NCBI RefSeq assembly: GCF_022436485.1
Contig: NZ_JAKUDO010000001.1
Span: forward strand, 2,294,001-2,358,000
Direction: 5' to 3'
Origin: Agrococcus sp. ARC_14
Lineage (GTDB): Bacteria; Actinomycetota; Actinomycetes; Actinomycetales; Microbacteriaceae
Length of the DNA: 64,000 nt
Under the pieces are notes generated by a model, which saw only the letters and a program-made list of their open reading frames with translations, searched no databases and had not been told where the DNA came from. Numbering within the stretch: position 1 is the first letter of the stretch; every line of letters starts with the position of its first letter. This document shows, one piece after another, positions 16,708 to 27,204 of the stretch. The position numbers were made by a program, and so were the translations under genes.

Positions 16708-19700
16708 TCAGTGCTTCGGAGCCCTCCGCTGAACGGTTGTCCCGTCGTCGATCTCGGGCGCGTCGCGCAGCAGGCGGCTGAGCACGGGCGCGATGTCGTC
16801 CATGCCGCGATCCCCCAGCACGTCCTGGTGCCGAGCACCGACCGGGCTCGACGTCACCGCGCCGGTGACGAAGGCCTCCCAGGCCTCCGGGCCCGGCCGG
16901 CCGGCGGGCACCTGCTCGGTCGATGCGAAGACGTGAAGGCCGCCCTGCACGACCGGCTTCTGTGCGGCGTCCAGCAGCGTGCCGAGTTGCCGGAACCGTC
17001 GCACCATCCGCTCGATCGACTCCTCGGGCACGTCGGCGAGCGGGCTGCTCGCATCGCCGAGCGCCTCGCGCACGCGCCCGACATCGAGCGTCCCGTCAGG
17101 CGGGCGCACGCCGTTCGCGTCGAGGAAGCCGCGCCACATCGCCTGCTCGCCCTCGACACCGGCGAGCGCCGGCGCCTGCGAGGGGTAGGCGTCGAGGATC
17201 GCCAGCAGCGACACACGCTCCCCCGTGGCCTGCAGCCGCGCGGCGATGTGGTGTGCGAGCTGACCGCCGAAGGAGTAGCCGGCGAGCGTGTATGGCCCGT
17301 GCGGCTGCTCGGCGCGGATCGCCTCGACGTAGTCGTCAAGCAGCTCATCGAGCGTCGCCGCGAGCGCTGGCTCTGGGTCGTCCGGAGCGATGCCGGGCAT
17401 CTGCAGCCCGAGGATCGGCCGCTGGGTGTCGAGCCGCGAGACGAAGGTCGTGAACTTCCAGGCGACGCCGCTCGCGGGATGCACGGCGAACACGGGGTGG
17501 CCGCGCCCCTCGCGCCGCAGCGGCAGGATCGTCCGGAGGCTCTCCGCCACGTCGGCACCGCCGGAGTCGACCAGCTCGGCGAGCCCCGCGACGGTCGGCG
17601 CCTGGAACAGCGCCTGCACCGGCAGCTCGCTGCCGAGCGCCTCGTTGATGGCGCGGATGGTCGGCTGTGCCACGAAGGAATGCCCACCGAGCGCGAAGAA
17701 GGAGTCGTCGGCACGCACATCGGCGACGCCGAGGACCTCGGCGAACGCCGCGGCGACCGCCGCCTCGGCGCCGGGAGCAGCCGCACGCCCCGCTCCCCCG
17801 CCCGCCCGCAGCTCTGGCAGCGACCGCGCATCCACCTTGCCGTTCGGCGTGAGCGGCACCGCGTCGATCACGGCGATCGCCGCCGGCACCATGTAGTCCG
17901 GCAGGCGATCGCGCAGCAGCGAGCCGAGACCGTCGACGAGCTCGTCGCGGTCGGCACCCTCCGCCGGCACGATCCACGCGCCGAGCGCGGCGCCACGAGC
18001 GGTGTCGATCGCGCGCACCACGGCCTGTGCGACCCCTTCGGTGCTGCGCAGCAGCGCCTCGACCTCGCCAGGCTCCACGCGGTGGCCGCGGATCTTCGTC
18101 TGGTCGTCGCCGCGGCCCAGCGAGACGATCGCGGGTGCGGCGTGGCTGCCGGCGTCGCGGACGACGACCAGGTCGCCCGTGCGGTACATGCGGGAGCCAT
18201 CGGCGGTGAACGGATCGGCGACGAATCGCTCCGCGGTCGCTGCCGCTCTGCCCGCATAGCCGTGCGCGAGCTGCGCCCCTGCGAGCCACAGCTCGCCGAC
18301 GCTGCCGACCGGAGCGGGCCGCAGCGCCGAGTCGAGCACGTAGCCGACGGTCGCTGCCGTGGTCGCGCCCAGCACGGGCACCTCCCACTCGGCGACGCGC
18401 GCGATCAGCGAGTCGACGCCCACCTCGGTGGGCCCGTAGAGGTTCCAGGCCTCGACGGCGGCGCGCTCGCGCAGCCATGTCCAGAGCCCGGCGTCCAGCG
18501 GCTCACCGCCCAGCAGCATCGTGAACGGCGCGTCGACGGGCCGCTCGTCGAGCACGGCCGCGAGGCGGGTCTGCCCCGCGAGCGCGGCGACGTAGCTCGG
18601 TGTCGTCTCCCACGCGCCGATGCCCGAGCGCTCGAGCAGCGCGACGAGCGCCTCGGGGTCGCGGCGGGTCGCGTCGTCGACGATGTGCAGCTCGTGCCCG
18701 GCTGCGAGCCAGATGATCGGATCCATCGCGGCATCGAACCCGACACCCGTGGTGTGTGCCATCCGCACGCGACGCTCTGCAGCATCCGGCATGAGGGTCG
18801 CCCGATGGCTCGCGAGCAGCGCTGCGAGCGCTCGGTGCGGCACCTGCACGGCCTTGGGCACGCCGGTCGTGCCGGACGTGAAGATCAGGTAGGCGGGTGC
18901 GTCCAGGCTCGGGGCCGCTCGCGGCGCGTCGTCCGTCGGCGCCTGCAGCAGCGCGTCGATCGGCACGACTCGTGCGGTGTCGATGCCAGCTCGAGCAGCG
19001 GCCGTGACGGTGAGGTGGTCGCCATCGGCATCGGCGTGCACCACCAGGCGCGCGCCGGCTGTGGCCAGCATCGTCGCGACGCGCTCGAGCGGCAGCTCCG
19101 TGTCGATGGGGGCGACCACTGCGCCGGCCCGCCATACGGCGAACAGGGCCGCCACCGTGTCGATCGAGCGCGGCAGCCGCAGCGCGACGACCTCTCCTCG
19201 CGTGACGCCCCGTGCGGCGATCCCCGCGGCGATCGCGTCGATCCTGGCGTCGAGCGCAGCGCCGTCGAGCGCGTGCTCGCCGGCGGTCAGCGCCGTCGCC
19301 TCCGGCCGTGCGGCCAGTGAGACAGCGAGCGCCTCGAGCACGGACTCGGGCTCGAGCTCGGCGTCACCTTCGCCGTGCGGCAGGCGACGGACGCTCGGCT
19401 CGAGCGGCACGTCGCGCATCGCGCGCTGCGGCTCGGCGCTCGCAGCGGCGAGGAACGAGAGCCATCGATCGACGAGACCCCGGGCGGCGCGTTCAGAGAG
19501 CAGCGCGGCGTCGTGCTCGAGCACGCCTTCCACTGCGCCGCTCGGCTGCGGACGCAGGGTGAACGACAGGTCGAGCTTGGCCGCACCCGTCGCATCGGGC
19601 TCCAGCCGCGTCGCGGCCACACCCGGAAGGCCGAGCTCGATCCCTGCGGGCTCCTCGACCGTCAGCATCGTCTGGAACAGCGGGTGCCGGCCGAGCCTGC

Positions 19701-22700
19701 GCTCGGGGGCCATCGCCTCCACGATGCGCTCGAAGGGCACCGACTCGTGCTCGATCGCACGGAGCGTGACGTCGCGGGCACGGTCGACGGCGTCGGCGAG
19801 CGACGGGCCGTCCTCGAGGCGCACGCGCAGCGGCAGCGTGTTGACGAAGAAGCCGACGAGCTCGGCGAGATCGGGGTCGCCGCGGCCCGCGGAGGGTGAG
19901 CCGATGACGATGTCGTCGCCGCCTCCCACACGCTGCAGGAAGCCGGCCAGTGCCGCGAGCCAGGCGTGGAACCCGCTCGCCCGACGGCCCGCCGCGGACG
20001 CCTGCAGCGCCCTGGCGATCTCGGCCGGCACGGTGAACCGCACCCGTCCGGCACGCCGGGCGGCGGAGTCGGGACGCCTGCCGTCGACGGGGAGGTCGAG
20101 CTCGGTCGGGATGCCCGAGAGCTCGTCGACCCAGGCCGCCAAGCCGGCCGCGTGACCGCTCGCATCAGCAGCCTCGAGCGAGGCCCGCATCCGCGCCCAG
20201 TCTGCGTACTGCACCTCCAGCGGCCGCTGCAGTCGCGTCGCGCCGCCCGCCCGGGCGGCGTAGGCGGTCGCGAGGTCTCGCACCAGCGGCGTGAGCGACG
20301 CGCCATCGGTGGCGATGTGGTGGATGACGAGCTCGAGCCGCCAGGTGTCGACGCCGGTCTCGATGAGCGCGGCGCGCACCGGCAGCTCAGTCGTGAGGTC
20401 GAAGCCGCGGTCGAGCTGGATGGGGACGTCGCCGACGATGTCGGCGCGCGGCTCGTGGATCTGCTGGACCGGCCGACCGTCGATCTCCGGATAGCTCGTG
20501 CGCAGCACCTCGTGGCGCTCGACGAGGTCGTCGACCGCGCCGCGAAGCGCAGCGGTGTCGAGCGCACCCGCGAGGGCGGCCTGCAGCACGACCGAGTACT
20601 CGGCGGAGGTCGGATCGAGCCTGTTGAGGAACCAGAGGCGTGCCTGGTTCGGCGACAGCGGCAGCTGCTCGCCGTCACGCCGGGGATGCTCAGCGGCCCA
20701 CGCGCGCAGCGCAGGCGCGGCGCTCGCCGCGGCCTCGTTCGGTGCCTCGTCCGCGCGCCCCGCGGCGACCAGCAGTGCGGCGGGCGTCGGCGACTCGAAG
20801 ACGGCACGCAGCGGCAGCGCGACCCCAAGCTCGTCTCGCAGCCGCCCCATGAGGGTCACCGCGAGCAGCGAATGCCCGCCGAGCGCGAAGAAGTCGTCGT
20901 CGAGGCCGACGTCCTCGACCCCCAGCACCTCGCCGACGATGCTGCAGATGGCGCGTTCGGCATCGGTCTGCGGCTCGCGCGAGGCCGCGCTGCCCGCGGG
21001 CTCTGGCATGGCTGTGACATCGACCTTGCCGTTCGGCGTCAGCGGCACCGCGTCGATCGCGGTGATCGCCGTCGGCACCATGTAGCCCGGCAGCAGCTCG
21101 GCAGCGGCCGCGCGCACGACATCGACGTCGACATCCCCCGTCACCCACGCGGCGAGGCGCGCGGTGTCCGGCCCGCCCGGCGCGATGACGCGCACGACCG
21201 CAGCGCCGACTCCGGGCGCTGCACCGAGCGCACGCTCGACGTCGCCCAGCTCGATCCGGTAGCCGCGCAGCTTCACCTGGTCGTCGTCTCGCCGCAGGAA
21301 CTCGAGGCTGCCGTCGCCGGCGCGACGGACGATGTCGCCGGTGCGATACATGCGGGTGCCGTCGCCGTGCGTGTCCGCGACGAAGCGGCCGGCCGTCTCC
21401 ACGGCGCGCCCGCGATACCCGTGCGCGAGCGAGGCACCGGAGAGATAGAGCTCCCCTTCGACGCCCGGAGGCACCGGCTGCAGGAAGCGATCGAGCACGC
21501 GAGCGGTGGTGTTCGCAACCGGTTCGCCGATCACGACGCGACCCTGGGCCGCGATGCGCGCGACCACGGCATCGATCGTGCTCTCGCTCGGGCCGTACAG
21601 GTTCCAGGCGTCGATGCCGGCCGCGACAGCCAGGCGATCCCACAGCCGCTGCGGCACCGACTCGCCGCCGAGGGCGAGCGTGAGCGCGCGGCCGCGATCG
21701 GCCACCGCTTCGAGCAGGCCGACGGCGACGAGCTGCTGCGCGTAGGAAGGGGTTGTCTCCACCACGTCGATGCCGCGCGCGAGGATCGCGCGCACCACGG
21801 CCTCGCCGTCGATGCGCGTCGCCTCGTCGGCGATCTCGAGCGCCGTGCCCGCGACGAGCCACAGGATCGGGTCCCAGGCCGCGTCGAAGCCGAGCCCCGA
21901 GAGGTGCAGCATGCGCGGTGCGCCCGCTGCACGCTCGCGGACGGGCGCGATCATCGCGTCCTCGTGCTGTGCGAGCACGTTCGCGAGCGCCGCGTGCGGC
22001 ACCTGGACGCCCTTCGGCGCTCCCGTGGTGCCGGATGTGTACACGAGGTAGGCGACGTCGTCCGGCCGGGGTGCCGGCGGCAGTGCGGCATCCCGGTCGA
22101 TCAGCTCGTCCGGAGCGACGACAACTGCGCCGGTGCCGACGCCCGCGGCGATCGCTTCGAGCCGCTCGGCGTCCACCCCGACCACGAGCCCCGGATCGGC
22201 ACCCTCGAAGATCTGGGCGATGCGCGCATCCGGGTAGGCGATGTCGATCGGCACGACGACCGCGCCGGCTCGGAGCGCGGCGAGCACCAGCGCGACGGCA
22301 TCGGCGCCGCGCGGCAGCGCCACGGCGACGCGTGCGCCCCGCTCGATGCCGCGTGCCGCGATCCCTGCGGCGAGGGCGTCCACGCGCTCGACGAGCTCAG
22401 CGAACGACAGCGTGCCGCTCTCGTCGACGAGCGCATCCGCATCCGGCATCCGCATCGCGGTCGCGCGGAGCGCATCGAGCACGGTTCCGGTCGCCGGCAG
22501 CGTCGGGCCGGCGGCCACGCGCTCGAGCCACCCGGCCGTCTCGGCGTCGACCGAGGGGATGTCCGAGACACGCCGATGCGGCGCGTCGACGAGGGCGTCG
22601 AGCACGCGCGCGAGCGCATCGCGCATCCGCACCACGGTCGGCTCGTCGAAGAGCGCCCGGTCGAAGCCGAGGCTCGCGACGAGCGAGCCGGCCTCCCCCT

Positions 22701-25700
22701 CCGGAGTCGCGACGTCGATGAGCAGATCGGCCTTCACGCCGGCGCTGGTCGTCTGGGCAGGCACATGCACCCGCACGTCGCCGAGGTCGAGCGCTGCGGG
22801 TTCGGTGCTCTGCAGGGTCAGCAGCACCTGGAAGAGCGGGTGGCGATCGGCGACGCGATTCGGTCGCATCGCGTCGACGACCGCGTCGAACGGCACGTCC
22901 TGGTGCGCATACGCCGCGGTGTTGCTGGTGCGCACGCGCTCGAGCAGCTCTTCGAGCGTCGGGTCTCCCGCGACCGAGGTCCGCAGCACGACGGTGTTCA
23001 CGAAGAAGCCGACGAGCTCGTCGAGCTGCGGGTCGGTGCGGCCCGCGACGGGCGTGCCGAGCACGACATCGTCGCCGGCGCCCTGCTGCTCGAGCATCGC
23101 GACGACGGCGGCGTGCAGCACGATGAACAGGCTCGTGCGGTGCTCGGCCGCGAGCTCGCGGAGCGCGGCGTGGCGCCTGGCGTCGAGCTCCAGGCGCACT
23201 TCGCCCACGCCCTCGAGTGCAGGGTCGTGGGAGGCGGCGGTGCCGCGAGCGCGATCGCGCGGCAGGGCGATCTCCTCGGGAGCCCCCGCGAGGGCCTCGC
23301 GCCAATGCGCGAGCTGCGCGGCGAGCTCGCTGCCCTCGTCATCCGGGTCGCCGAGGTGCTCGCGCTGCCAGAGCGCGAAGTCGGCGTAGTCGACCGGCAG
23401 CGGGGTGGGGCTGGGCTCCTCGCCGGCGGCACGGGCGCGGTAGGCCTCGCCGAGGTCGCGCGCGAACGGGGCGAGCGACCAGCCGTCGCTGGCGATGTGG
23501 TGCATCGTGGCCACGAGCACATGCCGATCGGTGCCGACACGCAGCAGCATGGTGCGCAGCGGCACCTCGCTCGTGACGTCGAAGGGACGGCTCGCCTCAT
23601 CGCGCACGACAGCGTCGATCCGGTCGGCGGGCACGTCGACCGCGATCACCTCTGGCAGCGCCGCGTCGGCCGCGAGCACGCGCTGCACGGGCTCACCATC
23701 GACGAGCGGCACGATCGTGCGCAGCGGCTCGTGACGGCGCACGACGTCGCGCAGCGCCTCGCGCAGGGCAGGCTCGTCGAGTGCGCCGTCGAGGTGCAGC
23801 ACGATCGGGATGTTGTACGCGGCGGAGTCCGGCTCGAGCCGGTTGAGGAACCACAGCCGGCGCTGCGCGAGCGAGACCGGCAGCGGTTCGGGTCGTGGCG
23901 CGCGCGCGAGGCGCGGGCCGCGAGCTGCGCCATCGGCGTCACCGACGCGGGCGGCGAGCGACGTCCCGGTCGGGTGCTCGAACACGTCGCGGACGCTGAC
24001 CTTGGTCTCCAGCCGCTCCGAGAGCAGCGCCGCGAGGCGCGTCGCGAGCAGCGAGTGCCCGCCGGCGGCGAAGAAGTCCTCGTCGACGCCGACGCGATCG
24101 ATGCCCAGCACCTCGGCGATCGCCTCCACGACGACGCGCTCGACGCGTGTGCGAGGCTGCTGCGCGGGGTCTGCGGCGCTCCGCTCCGGCGTGGGCAGGG
24201 CCCGGCGGTCGAGCTTGCCGTTCGGGGTCATGGGCATGTCGTCGAGCACCATGACGGTCGACGGCACCATGTAGTCGGGCAGCGTCGTGCGCAGCGCCTC
24301 GCGCACGGCGGCCCCGAGCCCGTCGGTGGAGCCGGAGCCGGAGCCGGAGACATAGCCGACGATGCGCGCGGCGGCGCCCTCGCCGTGCACGACGACGGCA
24401 GCGCGGGCGACGCCGGCCTCGCGGCGCATCGCCGCCTCGACCTCGGCGAGCTCGACGCGGTAGCCGCGGATCTTCATCTGGTCGTCGAGCCTGCCGACGA
24501 AGCGCAGCGAGCCGTCGCGGCGGCGCCGGACGACGTCGCCCGTCCGGTACATGCGTGAGCCGTCGTCCGCGAAGGGATCCGCGACGAACCGCTCGGCGGT
24601 CAGGCCGGACTGCCCGATGTATCCGCGAGCGACGTTGGTGCCCGCGAGGTAGAGCTCCCCGACCGCACGACCGGGCACGGGTGTGAGGCTGGAGTCGAGG
24701 ATGTAGTGGCGGCTGTTGCGCACGGAGGAGCCGATGTGCGGCTGCGCCCCCTGCACGATCTCGGCGACGAGGCTGTCCACCGTCGTCTCGGTCGGGCCGT
24801 AGAGGTTGACGGCGCGCAGGTCGTCGCGCGCAGCAAGCGCATCCCACAGCGCAGGGCCGACGGCCTCGCCGCCGAGCGCGATCTCGGTCGGGTGCGGATC
24901 GGCCTCCAGCAGCCCAGCGGCGAGCAGCGCCTCCGCGAACGAGGGCGTGGTCTCGATCGCGTCGATGGCGTGCTCCGCGAGGTGCGCGACGAGGCGCTCG
25001 GGGTCGCGGCGCGTGTCGTCGTCGATCATGTGGAGCTCGTGGCCGGCGAACAGCCACAGCAGCGGGTCCCACGCGGCATCGAACGAGAGCCCGGCGGTGT
25101 GCGCGACGCGCAACGGGCGCCCGAGCCGTTCCGCGGCAGGTGTGAAGAGCTTGTCGCGGTGGTGCTGGAAGAGGTTGCGCAGCGCTACGCCGTCCACGCC
25201 GACGCCCTTGGGGCGACCGGTGCTGCCGGAGGTGAACACCACGTAGGCGAGGTCGTCGACCGAGCGCCTCGGAAGCCCGGCAGCGTCGCTGGTCGCGCGC
25301 TGCCACGTGCTGGTATCGGCGTCGACGGCGAGCGTCGGCACGTTCCAGCGCGCGCCAGCGGCGCGGTCCCGCTCGAGCTGGCCTGTGCTCGTGAGCAGCA
25401 GCAGCGGCGCGGCATCCTCGATCATGCCCACGACACGATCGCCTGGGTACTCGGGGTCGAGCGGCACATAGGCGCCGCCGGAGCGGAGCACCGCGAGCAC
25501 GAGCATCGGCAGCAGTCGGCTGCGCTCGATGCGCACCGCGACCTGCGTGCCGGCACCGACGCCCTGCGCGACGAGGTGGTGGGCGAGGCGCGTGGCCTCC
25601 GCGTCGAGCTCGGCGAAGGTGAAGGTGCCGTCGGCGGCGACCACCGCGGTCGCGTCGGCCCGCTGGCGCGCCGCGAGCGAGAAGGCGTCGAGGATCGACT

Positions 25701-27126
25701 CCGGCGCGAGCCGTTCGCGACCGCCCTCGCCGAGGGCGAGCATCGCCGCGGCCTCTGCATCACCGACGACACGCGCGTCGACGACGGCACCGGTGCCGTC
25801 CTCGAGCGCCTCGTCGATGAGCGCGAGCATGCGCTCGAGGTGCTCCTCGAGCGTCTCGAGCGAGTGTGCGTCGGCATCCCCCTCGAGCTGCAGGCGGGCC
25901 TGGGCGGCGTCGCTGTACAGGCCGGAGACGACGATCGACAGGTCGTGCACGGGCCCCGTGGAGAGGATCTCGATCTCGCCCTCTGCCTCACCGAATCGGA
26001 TGGCGTCGATGACGGGCAGCAGGTTGACGGAGGGCCCGGCATATGCGGGTGCGCCCTCGATGCGCTCGACGCGGAAGCGCTGCGCCCGGACGGCGCCGCG
26101 CACGACGGCGCCGGTGTGCGCGACGACGTCGTCGATGCTCGCGCCCGGATCGACGTCGATGCGCAGCGGCAGGATGCTCGAGAGCATCGACGGCGTCGTC
26201 TTGGCGACCTTGCCGCGACGGCCGGTGACCGGCAGGCCGAGCGAGACGCGCCGCTCGCCGGTGATCTTCGAGAGGTAGATCGCGAGCAGCCCGACGATCG
26301 TCTTCGGCAGGTCGCGTCCGAGCGAGGCGAGGCGCGCGGCACGCGCTGCGCCGAGCAGTGCAGAGGCCCGCACCACGCGGCGCGCGACCGCACCGGTCGA
26401 CCCTTCCAGGCCCACGACCGGCGCATCGTCCGCGAGCGCCGCGCGCCAGTGCGTCTCGTCGTCTGCACGCTGCGGCGATGCCTCGTACTCCTCGATCGAG
26501 GCATGGAGCTCTTCGAGCGAGGGCAGCGGGGAGGGGAATCGCGCCGCGAGGTGGGCGAGCGGTGCAGCAGCGAGCCGCTGCAGGCGTCGCGGGATGCCTC
26601 GAGCGAGGCGTGTATGGAGGGCAGCGAGGTAGCGCAGGGCGATGACGGCCGAGTAGCCGTCGAGCACGATGTGGTGGACGCGCTGGAAGAAGGTGGCGCG
26701 GTCGTCGGCGACGCGGAACAGGATCGCGCCGAAGAGCTCGTCGCCCTGCAGGTCACGCGGGGTCGACATCTCGGCGTCGACCCGCTCGCGGGCGAGCGCC
26801 CGGGCCTCCGTCTCGCCGAGGTGACGGAGATCGACGACCTCGAGCAGGTCATCCGTGGGCCGCGGCCGAGCCAGGATCGCGTAAGGGCCATCTGCGTCCT
26901 CGCGGAAGCGCAGGCTGAGCGAGTCGAGGTCGGCGATCGTCTTCGTGAGCGCCACACGCAGCAGGGCGGGCTCGAGGGCCCCAACCAGGTGCAGTTGCTG
27001 CCCGATCTGGTATGTCGGGTTGTCTGCGTCGAGCTGCTGCGCGTACCAGATGCCCCGCTGGGCGTCCGTGAGCGCAACGCGCTCGTTGCCGGTCGTGCTG
27101 TCAGTGTGCTGCGTGGCGGTCGTCAC
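16708..27126 (-). CDS. Three-module nonribosomal peptide synthetase, C-A-T x3 with terminal thioesterase
   Basis: A 3,472-aa synthetase. Condensation domains have intact active sites at about 153 (HHIVLDG), 1212 (HHIASDG) and 2271 (HHIATDG). Adenylation domains carry FTSGSTG/YTSGTTG-type cores near 632, 1697 and 2751 and PNGK ends near 969, 2032 and 3095. Carrier serines lie in GGHS at about 1023, 2083 and 3147. The thioesterase has GYSFGG near 3285, an aspartate in LAILDAYP and a late GARH. No epimerase, methylase or loading domain is seen. Pocket residues by alignment to GrsA/EntF are D235, A236, E278, A/A/L299, G301, L322, V/I/V330, D331 and K517 in modules 1-3; residue 239 is ambiguous because this subtype lacks one residue there. 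So all three modules seem to load the same or very similar amino acid, perhaps cationic given E278. The start is GTG 27126 after GAGGAG, rather than TTG 27141. The first domain being C implies an acyl, aryl or aminoacyl donor supplied in trans. Confidence 0.93.
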   Translation of the reverse strand: MTTATQHTDSTTGNERVALTDAQRGIWYAQQLDADNPTYQIGQQLHLVGALEPALLRVALTKTIADLDSLSLRFREDADGPYAILARPRPTDDLLEVVDLRHLGETEARALARERVDAEMSTPRDLQGDELFGAILFRVADDRATFFQRVHHIVLDGYSAVIALRYLAALHTRLARGIPRRLQRLAAAPLAHLAARFPSPLPSLEELHASIEEYEASPQRADDETHWRAALADDAPVVGLEGSTGAVARRVVRASALLGAARAARLASLGRDLPKTIVGLLAIYLSKITGERRVSLGLPVTGRRGKVAKTTPSMLSSILPLRIDVDPGASIDDVVAHTGAVVRGAVRAQRFRVERIEGAPAYAGPSVNLLPVIDAIRFGEAEGEIEILSTGPVHDLSIVVSGLYSDAAQARLQLEGDADAHSLETLEEHLERMLALIDEALEDGTGAVVDARVVGDAEAAAMLALGEGGRERLAPESILDAFSLAARQRADATAVVAADGTFTFAELDAEATRLAHHLVAQGVGAGTQVAVRIERSRLLPMLVLAVLRSGGAYVPLDPEYPGDRVVGMIEDAAPLLLLTSTGQLERDRAAGARWNVPTLAVDADTSTWQRATSDAAGLPRRSVDDLAYVVFTSGSTGRPKGVGVDGVALRNLFQHHRDKLFTPAAERLGRPLRVAHTAGLSFDAAWDPLLWLFAGHELHMIDDDTRRDPERLVAHLAEHAIDAIETTPSFAEALLAAGLLEADPHPTEIALGGEAVGPALWDALAARDDLRAVNLYGPTETTVDSLVAEIVQGAQPHIGSSVRNSRHYILDSSLTPVPGRAVGELYLAGTNVARGYIGQSGLTAERFVADPFADDGSRMYRTGDVVRRRRDGSLRFVGRLDDQMKIRGYRVELAEVEAAMRREAGVARAAVVVHGEGAAARIVGYVSGSGSGSTDGLGAAVREALRTTLPDYMVPSTVMVLDDMPMTPNGKLDRRALPTPERSAADPAQQPRTRVERVVVEAIAEVLGIDRVGVDEDFFAAGGHSLLATRLAALLSERLETKVSVRDVFEHPTGTSLAARVGDADGAARGPRLARAPRPEPLPVSLAQRRLWFLNRLEPDSAAYNIPIVLHLDGALDEPALREALRDVVRRHEPLRTIVPLVDGEPVQRVLAADAALPEVIAVDVPADRIDAVVRDEASRPFDVTSEVPLRTMLLRVGTDRHVLVATMHHIASDGWSLAPFARDLGEAYRARAAGEEPSPTPLPVDYADFALWQREHLGDPDDEGSELAAQLAHWREALAGAPEEIALPRDRARGTAASHDPALEGVGEVRLELDARRHAALRELAAEHRTSLFIVLHAAVVAMLEQQGAGDDVVLGTPVAGRTDPQLDELVGFFVNTVVLRTSVAGDPTLEELLERVRTSNTAAYAHQDVPFDAVVDAMRPNRVADRHPLFQVLLTLQSTEPAALDLGDVRVHVPAQTTSAGVKADLLIDVATPEGEAGSLVASLGFDRALFDEPTVVRMRDALARVLDALVDAPHRRVSDIPSVDAETAGWLERVAAGPTLPATGTVLDALRATAMRMPDADALVDESGTLSFAELVERVDALAAGIAARGIERGARVAVALPRGADAVALVLAALRAGAVVVPIDIAYPDARIAQIFEGADPGLVVGVDAERLEAIAAGVGTGAVVVAPDELIDRDAALPPAPRPDDVAYLVYTSGTTGAPKGVQVPHAALANVLAQHEDAMIAPVRERAAGAPRMLHLSGLGFDAAWDPILWLVAGTALEIADEATRIDGEAVVRAILARGIDVVETTPSYAQQLVAVGLLEAVADRGRALTLALGGESVPQRLWDRLAVAAGIDAWNLYGPSESTIDAVVARIAAQGRVVIGEPVANTTARVLDRFLQPVPPGVEGELYLSGASLAHGYRGRAVETAGRFVADTHGDGTRMYRTGDIVRRAGDGSLEFLRRDDDQVKLRGYRIELGDVERALGAAPGVGAAVVRVIAPGGPDTARLAAWVTGDVDVDVVRAAAAELLPGYMVPTAITAIDAVPLTPNGKVDVTAMPEPAGSAASREPQTDAERAICSIVGEVLGVEDVGLDDDFFALGGHSLLAVTLMGRLRDELGVALPLRAVFESPTPAALLVAAGRADEAPNEAAASAAPALRAWAAEHPRRDGEQLPLSPNQARLWFLNRLDPTSAEYSVVLQAALAGALDTAALRGAVDDLVERHEVLRTSYPEIDGRPVQQIHEPRADIVGDVPIQLDRGFDLTTELPVRAALIETGVDTWRLELVIHHIATDGASLTPLVRDLATAYAARAGGATRLQRPLEVQYADWARMRASLEAADASGHAAGLAAWVDELSGIPTELDLPVDGRRPDSAARRAGRVRFTVPAEIARALQASAAGRRASGFHAWLAALAGFLQRVGGGDDIVIGSPSAGRGDPDLAELVGFFVNTLPLRVRLEDGPSLADAVDRARDVTLRAIEHESVPFERIVEAMAPERRLGRHPLFQTMLTVEEPAGIELGLPGVAATRLEPDATGAAKLDLSFTLRPQPSGAVEGVLEHDAALLSERAARGLVDRWLSFLAAASAEPQRAMRDVPLEPSVRRLPHGEGDAELEPESVLEALAVSLAARPEATALTAGEHALDGAALDARIDAIAAGIAARGVTRGEVVALRLPRSIDTVAALFAVWRAGAVVAPIDTELPLERVATMLATAGARLVVHADADGDHLTVTAAARAGIDTARVVPIDALLQAPTDDAPRAAPSLDAPAYLIFTSGTTGVPKAVQVPHRALAALLASHRATLMPDAAERRVRMAHTTGVGFDAAMDPIIWLAAGHELHIVDDATRRDPEALVALLERSGIGAWETTPSYVAALAGQTRLAAVLDERPVDAPFTMLLGGEPLDAGLWTWLRERAAVEAWNLYGPTEVGVDSLIARVAEWEVPVLGATTAATVGYVLDSALRPAPVGSVGELWLAGAQLAHGYAGRAAATAERFVADPFTADGSRMYRTGDLVVVRDAGSHAAPAIVSLGRGDDQTKIRGHRVEPGEVEALLRSTEGVAQAVVRAIDTARGAALGAWIVPAEGADRDELVDGLGSLLRDRLPDYMVPAAIAVIDAVPLTPNGKVDARSLPELRAGGGAGRAAAPGAEAAVAAAFAEVLGVADVRADDSFFALGGHSFVAQPTIRAINEALGSELPVQALFQAPTVAGLAELVDSGGADVAESLRTILPLRREGRGHPVFAVHPASGVAWKFTTFVSRLDTQRPILGLQMPGIAPDDPEPALAATLDELLDDYVEAIRAEQPHGPYTLAGYSFGGQLAHHIAARLQATGERVSLLAILDAYPSQAPALAGVEGEQAMWRGFLDANGVRPPDGTLDVGRVREALGDASSPLADVPEESIERMVRRFRQLGTLLDAAQKPVVQGGLHVFASTEQVPAGRPGPEAWEAFVTGAVTSSPVGARHQDVLGDRGMDDIAPVLSRLLRDAPEIDDGTTVQRRAPKH

Positions 27127-27145
27127 GAATGCGCTCCTCAATGGA

Positions 27146-27169
27146 GGAGCCCCGCCGCAGCGGGGCTCC
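27146..27169 (-). promoter_or_regulatory. Strong hairpin just upstream of the NRPS start
   Basis: On the minus strand GGAGCCCCGC, a TGCG loop and GCGGGGCTCC form a perfect 10-bp stem that ends 19 nt before the NRPS GTG. There is no T-run after it, so it is unlikely to be an efficient intrinsic terminator; an attenuator, RNA-stability or translation-control element is more likely. Confidence 0.6.
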
Positions 27170-27204
27170 TGTCCTGGTCGTCGGTCGTCGGTCGACGGGC
27201 CCTG

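Noticed and set aside
16534..24558. Very long rightward open frames (928 and 1,530 codons) opposite the NRPS gene
   Set aside because: They are complementary shadows of a GC-rich coding strand: Arg/Gly/Ala/His-rich composition, no motifs, and the leftward frame contains complete C, A, T and TE domains.
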